Of a DNA stretch of 64,000 nucleotides, positions 11,037 through 21,322 are shown piece after piece. The number at the start of each line of letters is the position of its first letter. Position 1 is the stretch's first letter. The DNA is from Coleophoma eucalyptorum (Eukaryota; Ascomycota; Leotiomycetes; Helotiales; Dermateaceae): NCBI GenBank assembly GCA_026120035.1, contig JALRME010000007.1, forward strand, positions 806,001 through 870,000, in the 5' to 3' direction. Position numbers and translations under genes: made by a program. Below the pieces are notes generated by a model that saw only the letters and a program-made list of their open reading frames with translations, had not been told where the DNA came from and did not search any database.

Positions 11037-12399
11037 AATTATCAGTGCCTAACTAACTTCATACCACTCTTTCCCTTTTCGTACGGCAGAATGTGCAGTA
11101 CCCTTGACACTCGGCATAGCTGTTTCCAAAGCACTACTTATTCCCGCAAGAGGACTCCTTCGTCCAGTAGTCTTGCCAGCCGAAGCCGGGTCTGATGAGA
11201 GCTTGTCGGGAGCCATGAGTACTGAGAACGACTGTGCTGGAAATGCCCTTTGAAGCCGTGGAGGGTGGGGTTTGGGGCCACGCTATATATTTATGTGAAG
11301 AGCATGTGGCACTGCGCTTACTCAGCCCCATCGATGCCAGTTTTGTAGTATTTTCAGGAATATCACACAATCTCCCTACCCAATCACTATACACAGCCTG
11401 GTCTCATGTAAGAGCATGGGGGTGTCAGGTGATACAGGCAGAGACTGGTAAGACTGTACGCATCATCTTATATATGAGACGCATGCCGAGACTTTTTTTT
11501 ATTTTGTCCTAGCCTAGACTTAATAAATGTTGGTAGTCATGTACGTAGGTATCACGTGTCGAAGCAGCTGCAACAATATGCCTCCCACGATGGTAAAATG
11601 GAATCTGACGTCAGCCCAGCCTAGAGTAGAGAATACCCAATCTAACAAGCGAGTTTCAAGGCCAAAGGAAGCTCTACAGTAGGAGCTACGAGGAGAAATT
11701 CTTCAGGCTATCCCAAAAAGGTAATTATAAATATCATACAAACTTGTACCACAAGCGAATGGGCCACCCTACCTAAATTATCATTATCACTGAGTGGGTA
11801 TCTTCTTTACCCGCTGGCCAGCTAAATCAAGATTCGAATTCTGTGATATCGGCCTTCTGATGTGTAGGTAGACCTTTTTATTCCTGTTGCGATAACGGAC
11901 AAGAGAAATCATCAACATTGTCTTACCCTTCCCAGGGTCTCCTCTTAGCTAGAGAAGCCGATGGTTTGTGTTTGTTCGCCATTCACAGAGCTCGTCATCC
12001 CTCATTTATAATTTCCGTGTGAATATGATACAAATGCGTCCACCGCTTCCCGAGAGAAAGGACGTGAGTAGCAACTCGACGCGTGTAGAAGCCCTCCGGT
12101 ATTAGCAAATCACTTCCCCCCCCATGATCTCCCGGCCCAGTGAGCGAAATAACATAAGCATAGTCCGTAAAAAATGGGTTCTAGCAATAGAGAACCTGCG
12201 AACAGACGGCAAAGGGCTTGCAATGCCGGTATACGCTGCATCGAGTGCTTCCACGGCGTTATCATACAGATTGACGTATCCTTGGGCATAATCAATGATG
12301 ATAGCTGTTTCAGCCCATCACAAGCATGCTCCAGATATTAAGAATTCAGTCAATTTGTCGCATAATCTAGAGGCTGCGATTATTTCCTAGTTTCGAGTG
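11037..12399. other. Intergenic, nothing recognised
   Basis: About 1.36 kb upstream of the second HET gene. Several short reading frames overlap on both strands without motifs. No repeat copy shared with other parts of the window was noticed. Confidence 0.4.
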
Positions 12400-13270
12400 A
12401 TGCTGGCAAATCTCAAACCACTGACAGATGATTCCGTGGCGTTTCTCCTCGCGGACATCGCAGATCCAAAGGATGGGAAAAGGTTCTTCCGATACTGCCA
12501 CACTACTTTCACCAATGAAATAGTCTGCATTCGTCCCCTTCTTTACTAGTATCACCAGTTTTAGCACTACCAGCTCCAGCACCACCAGCTCTAGTACTAC
12601 CAACTCCAGTCTCATCAGCTCCAGTACCATCAGCTCTAGTACTACCAGTTCTAGTACTACCAGTTCTAGTACTACCAGCTCCAGCACCACCAGCACTACT
12701 TCCCCCCTTAATTCAATTGCACTTCCATCATCGGATAATCCAACCTCATATCCAATTGCGACGACTTCTGAATCAAGCTCATCAATTTCGTCACAGTCAA
12801 ATTCGCAATCAAGCCCGCAGCCAAGCTTATCATCATTTAAGCTCCAGATTGCCTTGTCTCTGGATAGTCTGAAAAATCCCCTAAAGCGAAAACGTCAAAT
12901 CCAACAAACGAATTTCTATTTATCATTAAGTGATAACGGACAAGCAGTACTCCGACTAGACTGCAACTTAGGATTCCAATTTACGGTGGAGAATGAACGA
13001 TTAAGGATGGATGAATTTATTGCCTATTCCACGTTGGCCAACGTTGCTAACGTGGGCTATGGGCCTTTGACATTCTCACCATTGCCATTGACCAAGAAAA
13101 TCATGTGGTCTGGACGAACTCTGGCTTTTTTTCGGAAAATGCACGATTTTGTATTACTGCGGCAAATGATATACTGGTCGTTTTTAACAACGATTCTCCT
13201 GGTATTCCACCGTGTGAAACTATCTTTTTTGTATCTCGTCCAGCAACTAGTAAGTTCTTTTATTTGTGAT
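12400..13270 (+). pseudogene. Broken Ser/Thr-rich secreted-type protein gene
   Basis: Three coding-like blocks lie on the plus strand in different frames. Block 1 (12400 to about 12535) reads LTDDSVAFLLADIADPKDGK and ends in TTFTNEIVCIRP. Block 2 (about 12540-13065) is a Ser/Thr linker encoded by a 15-bp tandem repeat, then NFYLSLSDNGQAVLRL and more. Block 3 (about 13065-13250) reads DQENHVVWTNSGFFSENARF, then CITAANDILVVFN and PCETIFFVSRPA. This layout (N-terminal Cys motif, Ser/Thr stalk, C-terminal W-T-N...F-C...V-V-F...C module) is that of a common fungal secreted or wall-anchored family (DUF7908-like, my tentative label). One extra base in CCCC near 12535 and one missing base near 13065 break the frame. 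A signal peptide was not found, so the 5' end may be missing. It runs straight into a beta-glucosidase fragment. Confidence 0.5.
12556..12700 (+). repeat. 15-bp minisatellite encoding a TSSST stalk
   Basis: About nine to ten imperfect copies of a 15-bp unit of the form ACCAGYTCYAGYACY. In the linker frame each unit encodes Thr-Ser-Ser-Ser-Thr or a close variant, so the repeat builds a Ser/Thr stalk suited to O-glycosylation. Some copies carry Ile or Asn substitutions. The tract sits inside the broken gene described above. Confidence 0.85.
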
Positions 13271-13355
13271 ATCTGCCATATAATGCAACAAGATTTCTGA
13301 CATAATTTCTGTTGGCCGAGACGATCTAATACCATTGTGGTTCTCATTGATACAG

Positions 13356-15312
13356 GTTCGACACATATTCCACTTCTGCTGCCATCAAAGCTGGCTTGGA
13401 CCTCGAAATGCCAGGCCCACGCGATTCAGAGGTAACGCTTTGGGGCATGCACTTTCATGTGGAAAAATCCCACTTGAAACACTGAATAGCCGTGCCAGAG
13501 AAATGCTAAAACTCGTGGATCGCTGTGCTGCTTCAGGAGTTAAGGAGAGAGCTGGAGAAATAGAGCTGAACACTCCAGAGACCAGCTCACTTCTTCGTAA
13601 GCTTGCTAGTGATAGCATTGTGTTGCTTAAAAACGAGAACAATGTGTTACTATTGTCTAAGTCCAAGACGGTAAGTTGACTCCCAGCAAAGTATCAGCAC
13701 AGCTGTTAACTTGACAGATCGCTGTAATTGGATTCAATACTAAAGTATCTACCTTCTGTGGTGGTGGATCATCAGCTTTGCAACCGTACTACGCTATCAC
13801 CCCCTATAACGGAATCACTTCAAAAGTGAACTCAAAAGATGTCAAACATAAAGTTGGTGCTTACTCACATAAGGAGCTTCCAATCCTTGGTAATATCCTG
13901 AAAACCTCAGAAGGGCAAAGCGGAGTTAATTTTAGGGCTTATATTGACCCCCCTTCTTGCAAAGAGCGAGAGTGTGTGGACTACAAAGTTGTACAAAAAA
14001 CAGATATGTTTCTGTTCGACTATTTGTGTCCCCAAGACAAGACTGGTCTCTGGTATGCTGATATCGAAGGCTTCCTAACTCCTGAAATGGACGGCGAATT
14101 TGAATTTGGATTCTGTGTCTATGGTACAGCAAGATTATTCGTGGACGGAGTTATGGTAATTGATAATGCATCAAAACAACGCCAAGGAACAGTTTTCTTC
14201 GGCTGTGGTACCCTGGAAGAAACTGGCGTGGTTATGGTTAAGAAAAACCAGCAGTATCATATTAAGGTCGAATTTGCGAGCGCACCAACTAACACACTTG
14301 GCGCTGGTGGCGTTGTTAGATTTGGTGGCGGAGGAGTTCGCATTGGAGGTGCCTTCAAGATCGACCCCATGGAGGAAATTGATCGCGCTATTAATTTGGC
14401 AAAGAGCGTAGACCAGGTTATTATTTGTGGTGGTTTGAATGTAGGTGAAGACTATATATCATATCTGTATTTTCACAGTTCCAGTACTTGTAATGCTGAA
14501 AATCATGACAGGCCGACTGGGAAGGAGAGGGTAACGATCGTGAAGATATGTCACTATCAGGCCATCTTGACACACTCATCTCCAAAGTCGCAAGAAGCAA
14601 CCCAAACACTGTGGTTGTCCTCCAAGCAGGCAGTCCCGTCGAAATGCGCTGGATCAAAGACGTCTCTTCCGTAGTTCACGCATGGTATGGGGGAAATGAG
14701 TGTGGAAACGCCATTGCAGATGTCCTGTTTGGCGACGTCAATCCCAGTGGGAAATTACCACTGACGTTCCCCAAGCGTGTCAAGGACAACCCCACATATC
14801 TGAACTATCGCAGCGAAAGAGGACGAACGTTATATGGAGAAGATATTTATATTGGGTATCGGTATTATGAGGTGGTAGAGCAAGAGGTTCTCTTCCCATT
14901 CGGTCATGGTTTGAGTTACACAAGCTTCAAACTCTCTGGTCTAAATATTACCAATGATGAGAAGACGGGCCTCCTTAATGTGTCTTGTTACATCACGAAC
15001 ACAGGAAAAGTTGCAGGTGCCGAAGTAATTCAATTTTATGTCTCGCAGCGCAATCCATCAATCCGCAGACCGGTGAAGGAGCTGAAGGGATTCACAAAGG
15101 TATTCCTGCACCCGGGCGAGAAAAGAGATATTACAATCTCCATGCAGACCAAATACGCTGCCAGTTTCTGGGACGAAGCAAAGAACATGTGGACTGTAGA
15201 GAAGGATTCATTTGACGTTTTTGTGGGAAATACAAGCGCTTTGCTCGAGGAGTTGCCGTTTCTGAAGGGGAGTTTCGCAATTGAGGAGACATGGTGGTGG
15301 AAAGGGTTGTAA
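13356..15312 (+). pseudogene. N-truncated GH3 beta-glucosidase
   Basis: Three exons of a glycoside hydrolase family 3 beta-glucosidase are readable: 13356-13670, 13718-14440 and 14512-15312, separated by introns of 47 bp (13671-13717) and 71 bp (14441-14511), both GT-AG. Exon 1 starts at DTYSTSAAIKAGLDLEMPG, just after the place where the catalytic nucleophile Asp (the SDW motif) should be, so the N-terminal barrel and nucleophile are missing. A one-base deletion near 13413 (GGCCCACG) shifts the frame before TRFRGNALGHALSCGK. Exon 2 holds the VLLKNE region and a PA14 insert (FDYLCPQDKTGLWYADIEGF onward). Exon 3 has GEDIYIGYRYYE, LFPFGHGLSYTSF and the fibronectin-III-like C terminus to a normal stop. 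The intact family is near 830 residues. An acceptor at 13355 and a donor at 13250 could splice it to the Ser/Thr-rich gene upstream. Confidence 0.8.
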
Positions 15313-15639
15313 GTTAGATCGATATTTTGACCAGTCGCCAATATTACTTGAGATGAGGTTCTTTGGGAAGATGGGTAACGCACGTTTTGTTGGAACTAGC
15401 AGAATCGTCGGCTGAAGAGGCCGGGAGGGCCCACTAGATTATAGCCAACTTGCCGTGTTGGTGTAGATGACCTTTCGGCAACTTCCCATCTGGTGCAGTC
15501 TTTTGACACGTTCATAATGAACACAAAACAATTATGTACGTAGTTAGTTGGCATGTTATGCCTTTATAGTGGAAATTGTACACGAGCAGATTGATTGGAT
15601 CGCGATGCTTTGAACTAATGGAACATTTGAAGGATGCAG

Positions 15640-16294
15640 TCTGTTTACCTACTGTTGAGACCGATTGTGACAACCCCTCAACCACCAACACCCGCGAGAC
15701 CGTCGACAAAGTTTCTACCGCAGCAGTAAATTGGTAACCCCCAAGGCCACCTACTTCAGCTACGAAGGCGAGAAATTTCTGCAAGCGGACGGCTCCATTC
15801 TCAGTGACCACAACCCAATTATTGTCAATTTCACTTGGACCACCAGCAGCAGCCTGAAAGCCTCTGGTCTCTATGGCGGGCCAACTGGAACCGGCTGGTT
15901 CAATGACGCCATATCCATGCCATTCTCCCCAAACACGTCTATAATAAACTTTCGTGGCGGAAATCGTCTAGACTCGGTGGGCTTGGAGCTTACAGATGGC
16001 ACGGCCTTTCTTCACGGGGGCACTGGTGACACTGCAGTGAGCTTGACACTAGCCTCGGACGAGTACTGAACTGAAGCTGAGCTTTGCGAGAACGATTATG
16101 CTGGCTCACAGGGTACCTATGAGCGCAACTTTTATATCAAGGCCACGACCAGTGCGGGCAACACGCTAGAGGTAGGAAAGACCACGGACGACTGCACTAC
16201 CTTCACAGCTCCAGATGGATGGCAGATTGTGGGCTATATGGGCCAGTATGGTGATGAAATGGACCAAATTGCTTTCATTTATGCACCGCAGTAG
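15640..16294 (+). pseudogene. DNase I-like/jacalin-lectin gene, 3' part, broken
   Basis: From about 15640 the frame reads ETDCDNPSTTNTRETVDKV; a one-base deletion near 15711 moves it to FYRSSKLVTPKATYF and ILSDHNPIIVNFTW. The S-D-H-N-P motif is the C-terminal catalytic signature of endonuclease/exonuclease/phosphatase (EEP) enzymes. A jacalin-like lectin domain follows at once: ASGLYGGPTGTGWFNDA, then IINFRGGNRLDSVGLELTDG. An in-frame TGA at 16067-16069 after LASDEY replaces a probable Trp codon (TGG to TGA); the same frame then continues to a TAG at 16292-16294 through GWQIVGYMGQYGDEMDQIAF. The N-terminal EEP domain is absent. EEP-lectin fusions are secreted nucleases or phosphatases in fungi (family knowledge). 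Confidence 0.7.
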
Positions 16295-16999
16295 AGGGTT
16301 TGATTTGAAGAGTTCCGACAATAATGAGTATTGAAGATTTGGCGAGATTCTGAAGCTCCTTTTTCATGTACGTCTTCGAAATTGCCATTCAATTAATATA
16401 ACAACAGATTTTCACAGTAATATGGTCGTTAACCTTTAGACTTCAAGTTGATATTCTTCATGTGTATGGGACCTACTAAGCAACTACAATTTCATTAATA
16501 AGGCATGGCTTGCTAAACCCACTGGCCAAATCGCATTGCACCACCGATATCCGATAAGAATCTTCGTCACGCCCGAACTATAATTGATTTGTAATATGGG
16601 GAATACAAATAATTTCATTTGGAGACGATTAATCGCACTGGGAGTATAGGCAGCTTCTCCTGTCGTACATTGCATGGCTATCTATGGCATTAAGGAAATG
16701 TTTGGCGATTGACGGGTAGCTGAGGGTCAAATCGCGAAATCTGATTGGAGTGCTCGTTCATCAAAATCCTTTGATTGGCCCATTTTGTGGGACTAGGACC
16801 AACAAATATTAAGATCCAAGTTATACTTCATATCACTTGTACACATGAGAAATAGCTCGAGAATTAATGTAACGTATACTGCAATGATTATCAATCAGTT
16901 CTTTACGCAAGGAGAAATGGTACTTATATAAACATCGGCAGACCACGAGGACAGCATAAAAACATTGATACTTCATTGACTCTTACATCTCTTTCAAAC
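16295..16999. other. Intergenic, promoter of the NmrA-like gene
   Basis: No coding region recognised. The right end is the promoter and leader of the gene starting at 17000. Confidence 0.45.
16925..16931 (+). promoter_or_regulatory. TATA box of the NmrA-like gene
   Basis: TATATAA about 70 bp upstream of the start codon at 17000, the expected spacing for a fungal TATA element with a short leader. No other TATA-like match lies closer. Confidence 0.55.
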
Positions 17000-17896
17000 A
17001 TGACCACTTCTATTCGTAACGTTGTTGTGATTGGTGCAGGCGGAAACCTGGGCACTGGTGTTCTCAAAGCTCTCGATGGTCACTTCAATATAACTATTCT
17101 TTCTAGGGAGTCATCCAGCTCAACCTTCCCAGCCCGTTTCAAAACCCACATCATCGCAGACACCTACCCAACAGAGGAACTCTTGAAAGCTTTCGATGGC
17201 CAAGATGCAGTTATCTCATGCATGTCACCATGGGTCACTGAATTACAGCAACAAGTAATCGACGCCGCCGTCAAAGCAGGCGTCAAGCGTTTCATCCCCG
17301 CCGAGTTCGGTTGTGACACCACCAACGCCAACGCCATAGAAATCTTGCCCGCCTTGAAAATCAGAGCAGATATTGTCACATACCTCAAGGCACAAGAAAA
17401 TCGAGGTCTTGAATGGACAGCAGTCATTACCGGGAATTTCTTTGACTGGGGCCTTGCCAATGGCTTCCTGGGTTTTGATCTTGCTCAGCGAAAAGCTATG
17501 ATCTTCGACGACGGAGACGAGCCTTTCTCGACCAGTACAGTCCCATTAATTGGTGCCGCTGTGGCTAACGTTCTTTTGAAACCGGAGCTCACGGTAAACC
17601 GACATGTGTACGTGTCATCTTTCACTACAACGCAGAATAAAATCCTTTCTGTCCTTGAGGAGATATCTGGGGTGCCTTGGGAGGTTACAAGGGTCAACTC
17701 GAAAGACAAGATCAAAGAGGCGAAGAAAGATCTGAGCTTGGGAGAGAATGCTGTCGCTGCCTATCGACTGTTAATTCTAGCTGTTGAATACACAGCTGGC
17801 AATGGAAGTGATTTCACTGGCAGAGATCTGAACGACGCATTAGAGTTGCCGAAGGAGGATATGCACGAGGTTGTAAAGCGTTTAATGAGTGGATGA
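17000..17896 (+). CDS. NmrA-like / isoflavone-reductase-like NAD(P) protein
   Basis: 298 residues from the ATG at 17000 (the frame is open slightly upstream, but only through a non-ATG codon). The N terminus has a Rossmann strand and the nucleotide-binding loop VVVIGAGGNLGTG (residues 8-20), the GxxGxxG form of atypical SDRs in the NmrA / isoflavone reductase group. KAGVKRFIPAEFG follows as the usual substrate-domain entry, then ITGNFFDW. Members are either NAD(P)H-dependent reductases of small aromatic or quinone compounds or redox sensors; the classical SDR catalytic Tyr-Lys pair is not expected. It ends 121 bp from the 3' end of a convergent Zn2Cys6 regulator. The frame is intact and needs no intron. 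Confidence 0.85.
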   Translation: MTTSIRNVVVIGAGGNLGTGVLKALDGHFNITILSRESSSSTFPARFKTHIIADTYPTEELLKAFDGQDAVISCMSPWVTELQQQVIDAAVKAGVKRFIPAEFGCDTTNANAIEILPALKIRADIVTYLKAQENRGLEWTAVITGNFFDWGLANGFLGFDLAQRKAMIFDDGDEPFSTSTVPLIGAAVANVLLKPELTVNRHVYVSSFTTTQNKILSVLEEISGVPWEVTRVNSKDKIKEAKKDLSLGENAVAAYRLLILAVEYTAGNGSDFTGRDLNDALELPKEDMHEVVKRLMSG

Positions 17897-18017
17897 GATT
17901 ATTCGTAGGAGAGAAAATAGAGTAGTTAACTGACGATTATTGTAACTTCATATATTGGATATGAGCGTTTTCTCCACATTAGCCAGTTCATTGGTGACAG
18001 AAACCCTTGATTGTTCA

Positions 18018-19529
18018 TTATTTTGAAAACTTGAGATTCTTGAGGATTTTTATAGCCACATCTGTATCCCATACTCCCTCACGGCGTGGTGCAGAAGCGA
18101 GAATCTCCATTGCTTCTTCACGCACAGAGGGATCCCTACAATTTGCAGCGACGAAAAACATCGGAGCAATAATACCAACATCCGGGCTAAAGGACGATAT
18201 TGTAGCAGTGGAAATAGAGATGCCAGTTAAAATAAGACTTTTGGTCCAGGAAACAACTTGTTTGAAGTCCTGTATACTTGACTGCGAGTCACTTGCTTCT
18301 TTCAAAGAACCACACCCGGTCGTTAATATCAGCATGGCCACCTTATGGTGCAGTTTGAGTAGAGTAATTTTTCGTGTGTCTTTAATATTCATGGCCATTT
18401 CTCGTTTTTGAATAAATGCATTCAAAGCCGCATTCCATTTGTGAAGAACAGATATAGCATGCTCTCTTCCTTGATGAAATTGTGAAGATTGTGCCCCTAC
18501 AAGGATCAACTGAGCACATTTCGTAGTATGATAATCAATGCTGAAGGACTCCGCACTAATTATTGGAGTGTCCACATGATCCGAGAACATTGTTCCATTA
18601 AAACAGGCGTATAGAGTATCTCGTGCTTCCTCGAGACTCAATATCCGAAATGGTTGATATGGATTCAAAGTTTGTAGTTGATTTACTACTTGAAACTGGT
18701 TGTTAGGATGGGTTTTATCGATAAAGTAACTCGCTTGAAACCCTTGTCTGGCGAATACGTGTAGAATATCGTCGTTGATGATGTTTTGGCTAGCAACAGA
18801 CGAGTTTTTAATTTGGAGTCGACACGAACGCAAGATACTGAGGCCGCTTCGAAGATGTACAACGGCAGCTGGAATCTGACCACGCAAACTTTCAAAGCAG
18901 AAAAAGAGTATGCTACAAATCATGGTTATGATAATTGGTTGGCTACTGACTTTCAAAGATTGTTGCATTTCATGAATGGCTTTGGTGTACTGGCGAAGTG
19001 CGAAATTGGAAATAGTTTGGAGGCTCTGGGTATTTGTTGATGACTTCTGCATTAAAAACCCCTCGTGAAGGGATGCGAGTGCCGTGGAAGCATATCGAAC
19101 TGTTGAATTTGTGTGGCCAGCTTGGCGCACGAGATGGTTCCAAAAGTTATGATCAAAATCACCAGATAGCTGATCACTAGTGAGAGTCCGGAAGAGATGC
19201 AAAGCCCGGCTTTCTTGAGCAGTTGAGGACAATTCAATAGCAGGCCCAAAAGACGGTCGAACGAGGGTAGGTTCAAGTTCGTAGCCGTCACAAGAACGGC
19301 CCGTAGAAGAGCATCTTTGACAGGCAGGCTTCTGCTCATCACATTTGACTCGTCGGATTCTAGGGACCAGTCAGCCCAATATTCGAAATTCAAAGAAATG
19401 ATACTCTTGAGGTTTTAATTGTTAAACAAGAATGATAATGAGAGCAAATGTAAAAGGGGTCACGAACCTACATGTTCGACAGCCTGTTTTGACTTTTCGT
19501 GCAAATACTCTAGACCGTCGTGGTGGCAT
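18018..19529 (-). CDS. Zn2Cys6 transcription factor (two exons)
   Basis: The intact gene is complement(join(18018..19359, 19468..19529)), 467 residues. Exon 1 is only 62 bp and encodes the start through KVKTGCRTC; a 108-bp intron (GTTCGT donor, CTAG acceptor) splits an Arg codon inside the zinc cluster; exon 2 continues IRRVKCDEQKPACQRCSSTG and RSCDGYE. The cysteines at 17, 20, 27, 34, 37 and 44 give the exact C-X2-C-X6-C-X6-C-X2-C-X6-C spacing. The remaining 400 residues are the helical regulatory region of the fungal_trans_2 (DUF3468) type, recognisable by ALHLFRTLTSDQLSGDFD, FWNHLVRQAGHT and an ALASLHEGF segment. These are nuclear regulators that often act on adjacent metabolic genes. The convergent NmrA-like gene next door is a candidate target, by proximity only. 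A frame taken from the first ATG of the long open stretch would miss the DNA-binding domain. Confidence 0.88.
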
Positions 19530-20519
19530 GGCCTATACAGCCAGAATGAATCATATGATTAGATACGGCAGTGAATTATTCACATGATGCGAATGACTGA
19601 GATCGATATAAGGAGATCAAGTGACAAAAAACAGGTGCAACCGTGTTTGTCATGCTATCAGAGGCTGACAAGCATCGAGAGTCTGGAGTAGGAATGCCGA
19701 ATTCTGAGTATGGTAAAACGTACAGCCCAATATAATCGATTGGCGGTTGTTTTTCATATATGAAGGAGGTCCGATCTTAATTTGCGTCTTGATCGATTTG
19801 TAATACCGAGTTGCATTACCAACCCTCGTCTTGATTGGTTCGGAAGCCCCATATTTTATTTTAGTAGGCGCGTTAACAATCACGTTGAAGACCAGCATCA
19901 CGTGATATTGACAGGACGGCCTTGGCACGCTACTTTCACCTTATCTTGCTGTACTTCGAAGCGTTGTATTCACCACCATATAGCTATAGCTTATAACGAT
20001 GATCTAGAAATTAAATCCGGCAGAATTACTCTACTACATTGTATAGATTTTCTTGTTCAATATTCGTGCTATATTTAGCTAGAAAGTCTTTCCTAAGCAA
20101 TCTATTTGTTTCAGTAATGCCTGCCTACGTGAGAACAATCCAGCCAGACGAGGGGAAGTAAAATATCGGCGCTTATCCAGCCTCACGACACGTTCCCTCT
20201 TATAATTGAAATGCGACCATCATTAGCAGCATTTAGTTACACTCAACTATCATTATTGATTCACTCTGTTTGAGCTCTGCTTGTTAGGTCTTATATTGAT
20301 TACAGCATACAGTAAATAGGTGAGTTATTGTGCCCTATACTTACATAACGCCTAACCTCTGCCGGAAATGTTTTGGCTCATTGATTAGATATACTATCAT
20401 ACCACATGCGATGAGAGAATCAATGTACCTTACGGTTGGATGATAGCTACGAGTTCTTGCTTCTACCACCAATTCTGAAAAGCTAGTCCAAAGCAGCTAA
20501 AGCAAGACCTGATAGTAGC
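19530..20519. other. Intergenic, regulator promoter side
   Basis: Holds the upstream region of the minus-strand Zn2Cys6 gene and AT-rich DNA. Short reading frames on both strands (19650-20078) have no recognisable features. Confidence 0.4.
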
Positions 20520-21000
20520 ACGGAATCTAGCATACCCGCAATGTGTTTTGTTGGTGACTCCTACTATCATAAAAAGGCTTGACGCACAAGTCAATTCTTG
20601 ATCAATCTCATCGAAATTCACCTTATTCTATATTATTAATTATTTTGCACATACTATGAAATTCGTCTTCCCCATCATCATGTATTCGCAAAGTTCAAGG
20701 CAAACACCCGAGCAGCAAGAAGACACAAGCGAAAACCACTCTCAATGATTAGTTATTAGTTTTTGGTGATGCTAAGGTCATTCTTGAGTAAGACTATAAC
20801 ACGACCCGTATACTAATGTCTATAATCAATAGCCTTTCAACGCCTTAGGGTGCCTTACCCCTGTAGCGACTCACGGCCTAGATACAATAGATAGCGACGT
20901 TTACGGAGCGCAACTATTTGCAAAGACACTCTTAGAGCGTAGAGCATCAATTGCAAAAGCTAGAGGTACTATTTTCGGCCTCGACGTATTAGTCTATAGA
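20520..21000 (+). repeat. Duplicated unknown gene, copy 2 (decayed)
   Basis: Second copy of the segment at 3640-4165. It keeps the TATA-like ATAAAAAGGC box (about 20570) and the TATTCTATATTATTAAT leader, then a reading starting MKFVFPII and a basic stretch KFKANTRAARRHKRK. Stop codons follow. The 3' block again gives a DTIDSDVYGAQLFAKTL-type reading and ends at GLDVLVY, the same place where similarity to copy 1 ends. Here the sequence is followed directly by the inverted-end repeat at 21001, so that element may have inserted into this copy. Confidence 0.6.
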
Positions 21001-21244
21001 TGTCGGAATATCATTTACAGGTCAATCACGAGACGTAATCACATGTTATAGTATCCTTAGTGTTGGTTTACGTTGGGTAACGTAGGATTGGACTGGTAGG
21101 TCAAACAGGTGATTTGATTCAGAAGTAATATATAGATGTTAATTGAAGAGAGTGTGAGGCAGAGAGGTATAAATACCTCTCTTGCTAATGATACTATATA
21201 CATGTGACTAGGTCTCGTGATTGACCTATAATGACATTCCGACA
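21001..21244 (+). mobile_element. Inverted-end repeat, copy A
   Basis: A 244-bp unit from TGTCGGAATATCATTTACAG to CATTCCGACA. The ends are inverted repeats about 35 bp long with some mismatches (GTCAATCACGAGAC on the left, GTCTCGTGATTGAC on the right). The middle contains AGAGAGGTATAAATACCTCT, a near-perfect palindrome around a TATAAATA core. Copies B and C are at 33665 and 35625. It could be a MITE or a solo LTR of a Copia element, since some LTRs have TG...CA ends with inverted flanks. No flanking duplication was found. Confidence 0.75.
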
Positions 21245-21322
21245 GTAATCTAATCTTATACGAATGTCTATATAAGTAAAACAAGTTCCCTTATCTTAGG
21301 AGCTTTGTACTTAATTTAAATA

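Noticed and set aside
12367..12696. Minus-strand Leu/Val/Glu repeat protein
   Set aside because: It is the antisense reading of the 15-bp Ser/Thr minisatellite.
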